Positions 45,901 to 57,900 of a stretch of 64,000 bases of DNA are shown one piece after another (position 1 is the stretch's first letter; each line of letters opens with the position of its first letter). The notes below the pieces were generated by a model that made no database searches, was not told where the DNA came from, and saw only the letters and a list, made by a program, of their open reading frames with translations. The position numbers and the translations under genes were made by a program. This DNA is from Prosopocoilus inquinatus (lineage: Eukaryota; Arthropoda; Insecta; Coleoptera; Lucanidae), in the NCBI GenBank assembly GCA_036172665.1, contig CM069877.1, positions 12,234,501 to 12,298,500 of the forward strand, read 5' to 3'.

Positions 45901-48900
45901 AATCAATCAGACAATCAACAAGAATTTCTATACTCTTTTTGTTTATCGTTGATAAAATCGACAAAAATATTTGTAAATAAATACTTTTCATGATTTTGAT
46001 AAAGCGGATTTTCAAGGAGGGTTCATTTGGGGGGGTAAGAGGATGGCGACCGTGTGTTCTTAGCCTAAATGTTATTTTCGGAATTCTCCGCGCAAAATGT
46101 ATTGACAATGCTTATCGAAATAAATTCGGGACAACCTATATATAGATTTATAAAAAAATAATAATAATAATAATTTGTCACATCAAATGCAATGTCAGTT
46201 CAAAAACGATCGCAGGATGTCTTTGCTTAATCTTTTCAACAATAATACTAGGAAAAAAAAATCCTACTGCAATGTCAGGTCAAAAAGCGATAGTAAGATG
46301 TCGCTATTTTATCTGTTAATAATAATACTAGAAATAAACATTACGTATACAGGGTGTCCCGTGAATGAATAATGTTACTGTCCCGAAAGTGTCTTCGTGA
46401 CACTCCACCCTCCGTGACGAGCAATCTAAATTAAGTTAAAATTTAAAAACGGATGTAAAAAAAAGTAAAATTAGTTTCAAAGACAACCCAACCCAACTAA
46501 AGCTAGCCTAAGTGAAGTTAAGCAAACCCAAGGAAATTATTAAAAAAAGAAATCGTGAGAAATTAAAACGCAAAAATATTAAAAATTAAAAAAATTAATA
46601 ATTAAAGGTTAGGAATAAAAAAAAAATTCAAAAATATTTAGAAAAATTAAAATTGAAAAAATGAAATAACAAGAACACAAAAACACGTTCCAAGGTCAAC
46701 ATATCCCAGGTAGAGCGAACGTAAGTTAAGACAATCCAAGTGAAGCGAACCTCAGCAAGGAAAAAATTTTAGAAAAAAATTAAATATTCCAAAAACAAAA
46801 ATATCTTAAAAATTGAAAAAATAGAAATTGCAAAAGAAATCTAAAGGACTCGAAAAAAATTAGCGATGTGATAACTGAAAACAAAAATTAACAAATAAAC
46901 ATTAAAAAAAGGCCAAGCCAACTGGAAAGGAAATATTCAAAATCAGAAATTCCTAAAAAATTCGAAAAAATCGAAAATTGTATAAAATTAAAAAATCACG
47001 TTTCAAAATCAACTCAATGCAAGTGAAGCGAACCTAACCGAAGCCAATCCAAGGGAAGGGAATCGAAGCAAAACCGTCTTGAGGAATTAAAAAAAAAATA
47101 GAAAAAGAAAAAAATCAAGAAGGGAAAAAACAAAAACAAAAATATAAAAATTAAAGAATACGCATCTTATAAAAATATCTTTAAAAACCGAATAAAACAG
47201 AAATTGTAAAAAATTGGAAAAACCAAAAGATCTGAAAAAAAAATGGAACAGAAAACAGTAAAAACAGTTTCAAGGCTAACCCAACTGAAACTAGAAGCGA
47301 ACGAATTAAAAAAGAAAGAATTAAATTAAAACTTAAAATTATGAAAAATTAAAGCGCGAAAAGATTGAAAAAAGTAAGAAAAATAAAATGAAACAAACAC
47401 GTTTCAAAGTCAACTCAATTCAAGGGAAGAGAAGCAAATCCGGGGAAAGCGAACTTAAGCGAAACCATCTAGAGGAAAAAATACAAAAAAGGAAAACACT
47501 AAAACCTGAAAAAGATATAAATAAGAAGCGCACGCCTGAAGGGCAGCTCAACATAACTAAACTGAACCCAAGTAAACACAACCCAACAACGGAATTAAAA
47601 AAAATTAAAGCAGTAAAAAAATTATACAAATCAAAACAAAAATAAAAAGTCAACCCGAGATTTTTTTTATTGGAGAAAAGAAAAATTAAAAATTGTATTA
47701 AAAATTGAAAAATAAAACAAAAACAAGAAATTAAAAATTAAAAAAAGTCAAGGTCACTAAATCACTAAATCAACTAAACCGAACCTGAAGTCCAACTCAA
47801 CAAGATAATTCAAAAAGACAGTAAGGAAACTTGGACACGTGTAAACAAACGTTAAAAATTGTACAAAATTGAAAAAAGACGTCAATGATTAAAGAAAAAA
47901 ATCGAAAAAAAAACTAAAAATCGTAAAAAATGTAAACAAAAAAATAAGTTTAATTAATTAAAATGAAATCGAACCTGAAAGAGCCCAACTCAACAAGATA
48001 ATTATTAAAAAATTTACAAGAAACATTAAAAAAAATACGTTTAAACGAAAGTTGAAAATTGTACAAAATTGTAAAAAAGACGCCAATAGTTAAAGAACAA
48101 ATATTGTAAAAAATTAAAAATCGGAAAAAATTTAAACAAAAAAAATAAGTTTAATTAAAATTAAGCAAAATTCAGTCCAAGGCCAACCCAATCCAACCTA
48201 ACTACCAAAGAAGAAAATTGCTTTTTAACCAATTATTTTTTAACGATTGATGAAATAAAACTTGAATGAAGGTTTTTCTCTGAAAGAAAAGAGAAAAGAG
48301 ATTATGACCTCCATGCGATTGAAGTGCAAGATTAAAAGAAGAAAACGACGGGGTCGCTCTGCGTCGATAGATTATTTTTTTTAAGGGGCCCACACACTCC
48401 GTTCAATGCATACGAATTGGAGCGAACCGATTCGCTTGAATTCGTTGAACGCAGTCTGTAGCATTATCAAGTGCGTAAAGTCTAAAGACCCTAAAGTAAG
48501 CGTGCAGTTGAGCAGGAGCAGAAGCACCAAAAAAAGAAAAATCAAACTCTAGCGCCATCTATGTAAATCTGTAGAACTGAAAAGTATTGACAACTTGTAA
48601 TTTCCAGGGACGATCTGCGTGTAATTTGCAGACATTTGTAAAATTATGGAAATATAGATTAATGAGAAGAATAACCGATTGAATGTGAATGAAGTGAAGT
48701 TGGCAATTGACACGTCAGCGTCATCTATGATCATCAACATTCGAAACGTTCTCCGACTTCCGCTTGTTAACCATCTGGAACGAGCGAGGACCTCGGAAAT
48801 ACCGTCATCACGGTCATGAGGGAGTTTCGATCAACTATAAAAGGCAACGTCCTTAAGTCGAAGTTAATTACGGACAAGTAAATACATAAAAGACCTTCGA

Positions 48901-51900
48901 GCAAGGCGGTTTTCGCAATCGTAAATTAAACGGGCTTGCCTTAAAACAGGTATTATTTCTGGATTAAATTCAATTCCGTATTACTTTTTTTTTTCATAGC
49001 TCGCGAATAATTCGCGTTTGAGATTAAAGTTGGAAACTTATCGTGATCTCTTATTAGTAGATACATATTGCGATAGATAAAAAAAAATGTAAATAAAGTT
49101 ATCGGACACTTGCGAAGAGATAAACGAAAACGTCAAATCATCATTGCTCATAAAGTGACAACAAAATAATTTCCGATTAAATTCAATAAATTTTTTTGAC
49201 AGCAGTTTAGGCACGTCATCTTGCGGATAATTTTTTAACTTAAAATTGAGTCGGTATAACAGACAGCAACTAATTTTTTAATACATTCTACATTCCTACG
49301 AGTTTCGCCGAGCAAACGATTTTGGAGGGATTGCAAAATTCGCGAACGTACATACATATAATTTGCGCGTTTCTCGGTCGCGTTCAAGGCCGATGGTGAT
49401 TTGCAAATTTCGGCTCGAATTAGAACAAAGCAGGTACGTTGCCCTACCCCCCTTTCTATGTCGTCGTAGGAATTAATTCAGGCTAAATAATAAAAAAAAA
49501 AAACAACTAAAAATACATCGTTTTCATCGGTTTATTATTAGCTGATGTAACAAAAAAAAATATCAGACCGTGGTGGAAATGCCTTGTGATTTTCAGGATT
49601 CCTAATTAATAATTAATAACTAAAAATAGATCGTTTTCATCGGTTTATTATTAGCCGATGTAAAAAAAATATCGGACCGTGGTGGAAATGCCTCGTGATT
49701 TTCAGGATTTTTAATTTTCCACCATTACTTTGAGAAACGAATTTAAAATATGCATTTTATTCTGTTCTTCATTTTACATTTTCTTTATTTTGTTTTCTGT
49801 TCATCATCACCACCCCATCCCTCCCCACCGGAAGTGTCAATCTCAAAGCTCCATTAAAATTAAAAACGCTAAAAATCTGATGAACAGTTTCAAGGTCAAC
49901 CCAACCCAAGTCATGGAAAAGTAAAAAGCAAAAAAGACAAAAATAAAAAATTCGAAAAAATGAAAATTGCACAAAATTAAAAGAAAAAATATATATATTA
50001 TATGATTGTTCATCATCTAGACAAATATTTATTATTATTATTATTATTTTAAATAAATCTAAGCGAAGTCAATTCAAGAGAAACGCTCCTAAACGAAACC
50101 AACCCAAGGAAAGAATTTAAAAAAAATTGAGAAAGGAAAAAATTGAATATCAAAGAAAAATGGAAAAACAAAAAACTGAACACAAATAAGCTTAATCCAA
50201 CAAGAGAAAAACTGTAAAGAAATTATAAAAATTGACCGACCCTACCCGACCGAAATCAAATTAAAACAAAAAAGTTAAAAATTGAAAATTTCTAAAAGAA
50301 ATCGGAAAGAATTAAAAATTGTAAAAGAAATTGGGGAAGAATATAAAAATTGCGAAAAAATGTTAAAAATTAAAAAAATACGTATGTCCAATAGCGTGGC
50401 TCAATAAGCTTAAGCCAATCCAAAGAAAGAATTAATAAAAAAATAAGAAATTATGAAATATTAATTTAAAAAAATAAAATTGAGCAAAATTCAGTTCAAG
50501 GACAACCCAACCCAACCGGACGATCAAGTGAAACGAAAAATAAAAAAAGGAAAAAAGTAAAAATTAAAAAATTAAAAAAATTTAAAAAAAATAAAAAACA
50601 ATATTTAACAGAAAATGTAAGCTTCGGTCGACTTTCTAGATGCATTTTTAAACAACGTTTCGGACACTTCAATTACATTAATCTAACCCAACCCATCGAA
50701 ATTGGGAAAGAATTTATATCAATTAACAACATTAAAAATTGTCTAAAAATGTAAAAAAATAAAAAAAATAGATACGTCAACCCAAGGAAAGAATTAACAA
50801 AAAAAGTTAGAAATGATGAAAAATTAATACAAAAAACAAATTAAAATTACGTTCAAAAACAACCCAACCAGACGTTCAAATAAAACAAAAAATAAAAAAA
50901 AATAGAAAAAGAATAAAAACTAAAAAAAAAGTTAAAAATCATAACATTAAAAGAAAATATGTATAAGCTTCGATCGACTTTTTAGCTGCATTCTTAAACA
51001 ACATTTTGAAAACTTCATCTATAGCCTAATCAAACCCAACCCATTGAAATTGGGAAGAATTTATAACAATAAACAATATTAAAAATTGCCAAGGAATGGT
51101 AAAAATTAAAAAAAGAGAACAGATACAACGTCAACCCAAAACAAATTAAAATCCTGCACAATTAAGTCCACGAACAACCCAACCCAACCAGACGATCAAG
51201 TAAAACGAAAAATAAAAAAAATTAGGAGAAAAAAATTACAAAAAAATAACAAATCATAACATTAAAAGAAAACTTAAGCTTCGGTCGACTTTCTGCACAG
51301 TTGCATTCTTAAACAACATTTTGAAAGCCTTAACTGCAGCCTAATTCAACCCAACCCACTGAAATTGGGGAAGAATTTATAACAATAAAAATATTTAAAA
51401 TTGCCAAAAAATGCTAAAAATAAGAAAAAACTGATACAAAGTCAACTCAAGGAAAAAATTATTAAAAAATTAAAAATGACGAAAAATCAGTATAAAAAAC
51501 AAATAAAAATTAGGCAAAATTAAGTCCAAGAACAACCAACCCAACCAGACGATCAAATAAAACGAAAAATAAAAAATTAGGTAATAACTAAAAATTTTTA
51601 AAAAAATTCCATAACATTAAAAGAAAATTTAAGGTTTGGTCGCTGCATTCCTAAACATTTGGAAAACTTCAACTATAGTATAACCCAACCCAACCTATTG
51701 AAATTGGGGAAGAATTTATAACAATAAAAAATATTAAAAATTGTCACAGAAATGTTAAAAATTAAAAACAAAACAAGGTCAACTCAAGGAAAGAATTAAT
51801 AAAAATAAGAAATTATGAAAAATTAATACAAAAAAACAAATTAAAATTAAGCAAAATTAAGTCCACGAACAATCCAACCTAACCAGACGATTAAGTCAAA

Positions 51901-54900
51901 CGAAAAATAAAACATTAGATAATAACTAAATTTTTTAAAAAAATTCGTAACATTAAAAGAAAATTTAAGGGTTGGTCGCTGCTTTCTTAAACATTTCGAA
52001 AACTTCAACTACAGTCTCAACCTCAACTCAACCTATTGAAATTGGTGAAGAATTTATAACAATAAAAAATATTAAAAATTGTCAAAAAATGTTAAAAATT
52101 AAAAACAAAACAGATACAAGGTCAACTCAAGGAAAGAATTAATAAAAATAAGAAATTATGAAAAATTAATACAAAAAACAAATTAAAATTAAGCAAAATT
52201 AAGTCCAAGAACAATCCAACCCAATCAAGTAAAACGAAAAATAAAAAAATTAAAATTAAAAAAAAAATAATCATAAGATTAAAACAAAATTTAAGCTTCG
52301 GTCGACTTTCTAGCTGCATTCTTATATAACATTTTGAAAACCTCAGCTATTCAAGAATTTACAGCAAAAAAAATATATAAAAAATAAATTAAAATTAAAA
52401 AAAATCAAAATTAAAAGAAAAAATTTAAGCTTTGGTCGACGTTCTAGCTTCATTCTTAAGCAACGTTTCGAAAATTTCAACTACAGCCTAACCCAATCCA
52501 ACCCATTCAAATTGAGAAAGAAGATTAAAAATTGCCAGAAAGATGTTAAAAATTTTAAAAATTGATACAACGACACCTCGACAAGCTGAAGCCAACCCAA
52601 GAAAAAAAATTTATAAAAAAAATAAATTATGAAAAATTATTACAAAAGAAAATTAAAATTAAGCAAAATTAAGTCCACGAACAACCCAACCAGACGTTCA
52701 AGTAAAACGAAAAATAAAAAACTGGGACAAAAATTAAAATTAAAAAAAATTAAAAATCATAATTTTTTTCTAGATGCATTCTTAAACAACGTTTCCAAAA
52801 CTTGAACTACAAATTCATCGTGTTCTCTGTTAAGAGTGTGGTGGGGGTGGGGGGGGGTTCCAATTTGTGTATTATAAAAAAAGAACTTGGAAAACAAAAC
52901 GAATTGGTTTCCCTAACCACGTGATAACTGAATCTCGTTTGATTTGCTTAAAGTGGTCCGTGTATTAAGGCATTCAGTTATTAATGTTATTGCGATTTTG
53001 GCAGGACAATTTAGGATAAATACACGGATAAATTCTAATAATCGCAAATCATAATTAACGGCTAAAAACAATCTTGTACGTGAAACTTTAAAATCCACGG
53101 CTTAAGAGCTAGGACTTAAATACACGGACCACTTTTGGCAGCGACTTCGACCCGGCCGTATAGAAGTGAACGATCTCTGAAAAAACAAATCGAGTTTTAA
53201 TTTTGATGAATACAAGGTTGCCAAAGATGGAGCGATGATTCTTGTTCTGTTTTTGTTTTATATGACATTGAAATGCATTGTTGACCATTTCGGTGGGTAT
53301 CACTTTTGGGCTCGCCTCGACTTCTGAATTCCACCGAGGTTTTCGCTAACCGAGGCCACAAATTCAGCGAGAGAGATAGAGAAAGAGAATGTGTGTATGT
53401 GTGGCAAACTTCGAAGCATTTTTGTTTGCGACGAAAAAAAAAAAAAAGAAAACAAGCGTAAACACGACGACGACAGCGCTTTTGTTTGCAAACTCGGTGC
53501 GCGTGACGTCGGAAGTTTCGTATCCACTTTGTCTGGACGCCTGAGCCAAGGTTAAAATAAAAAAGTACAAGCACGCGGGAGAGAATAGACAAGGTTATTA
53601 ACTTACGCCGTCTTTTGTTTCGTTTTACTTTTACATTCTTGTATCCTGGCCTGTGACAGTTACGTACGTATATGATGACCTCTCTCTTGCATGGAAGAAA
53701 ACAACGCTCCAGTTAGACCAGGAAAAATATAATGCTGGAATATCATGCTTACAATTAAGTCCAAGAAAGTTTCAAATATTTTATTTATTATTATTAGAAA
53801 AAGAAACAAGATGTAATACTAGAAAGTTGAGATATGAAAGCGAATGTTTCGTGGCAGTTACGAAATCTTGCTTGGTCACTTTATTACCTATCGTCAAGTT
53901 CTACTTTACCGACAATATAAAAAAAATGACTTGTACTTGTCAAGCGATCACTTCACGCGCACACACAATTTTTATCGATGAAAAGAACTAGTCAGCATTA
54001 AATTAAAAAGAAGAAAAAAGAATTGCAAAACCACACTCACGTCTTTGAGCAGCATTTAGAGTAGTAATTATTTTGACAGATGTCAAAGTGTAATTAATTT
54101 GACAGATGTCAAAGTGGTTGTCATTGATAAAGTGTTTTTCCTCTCTCTAAGGAAGACATCAAATAGTTTTTCACGCATTGGACGAACCACACGTACATAT
54201 TTTATTTGGAAATAAAAAAAGAAATGCCCTCTTTCTCTCTCGCTTACCTATACAAAAACAAATGAAAATTTACTCGCGCCGCCGGTAATAAAAACCGGTG
54301 GCGAGCTCGTGAACTTTGAAATTCATAACCGGGGGCGGGGGCGGCAATTCGCTTTTACGACTTACCTCGTACACGTTGGGGTGCCATACTTTAGTTAGGA
54401 AACGTATCGTAGGGGGTGAATATGGATAATCCTGTGGAAACTTCATGCGAGCCTGAAACATAAAAATAAAGTACAGTGGCGGTCGAAAAAAAAGTCACAA
54501 CTGCAGCATTTTTGCAGCATCACGGAATATTCGTCCATAGAAATATGTATACAGGGTTTTCCAAAAATCTTTATTAATGTTTGGAAGGTGAGGATACGTC
54601 GGAAAACACTTTTGATCGTATTAAAACAATTAACTCCCCCCCCCCCCCACCAACACCCCGCTCTAGTGATGTTTTTGATTTTTTTCTTTATCATTAAATT
54701 TAAAAATTAAAAAAAAATGCCAAATTAACTAACCCTCACTTCCCCCTTCAGTTCAATTCATCAATTTCATTGCATCAGTTGCATCCCTCGGTAATTAGAA
54801 GAATAATAAATTAACTAAAAATATTAATAGTATCCCCCCGCGTTGAATTTTTCAAAGATTTTTATCACCACAAAAAAAAGGTTTAAAAATATAATAATTT

Positions 54901-57900
54901 GATTTCATTTGAAAACAACTGTGCCTCATAAGTGTTCATAGAAAAATTTGAAAAATATATTTTAGAGTTTAAGCCTTTAATTAATTTTATTTTTTTTATG
55001 AATAGCTTAAACTGCGACACCCTACGATCGCTTTTTTTCATTTTTAAATTAAAAACCAGGTGCAGAAGAGTAGATTAGAAATTAGAAATTAGAAAAACAA
55101 AAAAAAATTGTGTAAAGGGGATGAGGGGAGAGGCAAAATTATTTAAAAATAGCAACAAGGGTGTGTAACAAAAGAAAAACTTGGCGATAGGTTGGTTCGA
55201 TAAAACCATTTTAAAAAAGAAATAAAACTAGAAATAGCAAGGTTGGGAACAACGAGTAAAAAAAAGTTTGAAAAATATAATTAAGCTGTGGGGCAATTAG
55301 ATATTAATTAAAAAAAAATAGATAGGTATGACGGTGCGTAAAGGTACATAACAAAAAGAAATTAACTCAAAGATAGACGGGGGAGGGGAGGGGGGGGAAT
55401 TAATAATACTTTTAAAAAATATCTAAAAATGCACGAGTTCCATACAAAACGAAAAATACCATTTAGGGGCGAAGCAAATATAATATGGGGGCGGTTAGTT
55501 AATTTTATTTAAAAGAAAAAACATGAAAATTAAGCGCGGTGCATAACGGTGCATAAAAAATCATTAAAAAAAAGGAACAATGAAGCGATTAGATAGTTAA
55601 AAAAACAATGGTGTACAAAAATTGAAAATAAAATTTGTAGGTGAGGTGGAGGGAATTTTATTTAAAAAAAATTAATTAAAAACAGCACACACGGGTACAT
55701 AAAAAAAAATCACACAAGGGTACATAAAGAAAATAAAAAACTACAATTTAAGAGAGTCAACAAAATTGTTAAAAATGGTGCAAAAAGAGAGGTCACAAAA
55801 AGCTCGAAAAAATAAATCAAGGGTTGAAGCGTTAATTTCATTTTACTTTTTTAATGTTAAAAATTGAAATATACGGATACATAAAAAATGAGAAATTATA
55901 AGTTAGGGGGGAGGGTCAGTTATTTTAATATAAAAATAAAAATTGTGCAAAAAAGGGATCGTAAAAAGACTCGAGAAAAATAAATCAAGACTGGGGCGAA
56001 TATTTAATTTTATATTTAGAAAATATTAAAAAATGCAAACAAAGATCCAATAAATCAAGGGTTGAAGCGTTAATTTTTTTTATATATTAAAAATTGAAAT
56101 ATACGGATACACAAAAAATGACAAATTATAATTTAAGGGAAGGGGTCAGTGATTTTAATATAAAAATTGTGCAAAAAGAGAGATCGTAAAAAGATTCGAG
56201 AAAATAAATCAAGGCTGGGGCGAATATTTAATTTTATACTTACAAAATATTAAAAAATGCAAACAATGATCCAACAGTGTAATAAAAACGATTAATTAAT
56301 TTAATCACAAATCATAAAAAAATAATATAAACAACAATTCATAAAAAAAATCACAAATATAATTTTGAAGCGGGGCGATTAATCAGATATTTTTACTTTA
56401 AAAAAATTTTAAAAAAAATAGAAAAAAAAACGGTACAAAAAGGCAAGTAATAAAAACTCGGTAAATATAAATTTAGATGGAGCAGTTAGTTTATTTTAAT
56501 CCAAAAAATTTAAAAAAAATAGATAAAATGCTACCTAATAGTATCTACGTATTAAAAAAAGTGTCAAATTTAATTCAGGGGTAAGCGGTTAGTTGCACAA
56601 TAAAAGGTTGAAAAATATAATTTGGTGAGGGGGGGGGGGGGGGTTGGCGAATTATTTATTTCTTTGCGGGGCTAAGTATAAAAGGGACGTTACATAACCA
56701 ATTTGAAAAAGCGGAATAAAAAATACGTCCGGGCGGGGATGAGGCGCAAAACTTAATTTTGTGCACAGGGTGCATTGCGTTGCTGATTCGGTATGATTTT
56801 TTTTTTAATTAAACGAAAAGCGTAGAACATATAAAATAGCGACATCTTACATTCGCTTTTTGACCTAACATTGCAGTAGGATAGACAAATTGAAGCGGGA
56901 TTTGCTCCTAATGAGTCCCCCATGCAAGGCGGCCATGCTTGCTGTCAAAGCATAATGAAAGATTTTAGAAAAATTTTGTGCAAATCGTTTTTGATTGCAG
57001 TGAGAACCTCGAGCAGCCTCTGGACAGCTGTTTCAGCCCTGCTTGGGGCTTCTTCAGCAGAAACGTAGCTCGACATTCCCACTGCAGACCAAAAACGACT
57101 TGCCCAATTTATTCGCAAATGCGATGTAAGAATGATGAACATATAAAATAGCGACATCTTACTATCGCTTTTTGACCTAACATTGCAGTAGGATAGACAA
57201 ATTGAAGCGGGATTTGCTCCTAATGAGTCCCCCATGCAAGGCGGCCATGCTTACTGTCAAAGAATGATTTTAGAAAAATTTTTTGCAAATCGTTTTTGAT
57301 TGCAGTGAGAACCTCGAGCAGCCTCTGGACAGCTGTTTCAGCCCTGCTTGGGGCTTCTTCAGCAGAAACGTAGCTCGACATTCCCACTGCAGACCAAAAA
57401 CGACTTGTCCAGAGGCTGCTCGAGGTTCTCACTGCAATCAAAAACGATTTGCACAAAATTTTTTTGAAAAGCGTAGAGTTTTGAACCCGATTTAATTAGA
57501 ATTTTTTGCTTGTTTTTATGTTTACTATCATCTGCTGGTGTTTGTAAAATATTTTTATTAACACCCTGTACATGTGCACACGTGCTTTATAACTAATTAT
57601 TAATAATTAATTTTTAATTATTGAAATGGCAGCAAGTCCTAGTAAAACCCCCGATATTATGAAAAATTAGTACGCACCAAATAAACTTTGTGCTGTCGCA
57701 GTTCTGCCAACCCTCGTAATTGTATCGATATTGCCTAACGTTCAGGTGCAATTTGACAATCGACTATGAAGTAGGTCCCTGTATTAGTCACACTACTGAT
57801 AAACCTATTTCTTGTTGAAAGTTTCGTTAATTGCAAAAGCGCAGTGCGTAGGTACTTTCTCTCTCTCTCTCATTCTCTCTTTCTTTTTCTGCATTTTAGT

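Noticed and set aside
53653..53991. 112-codon plus-strand frame in UBE2R intron 2
   Set aside because: No recognisable family, no promoter or splice context, and length within chance expectation for this base composition.
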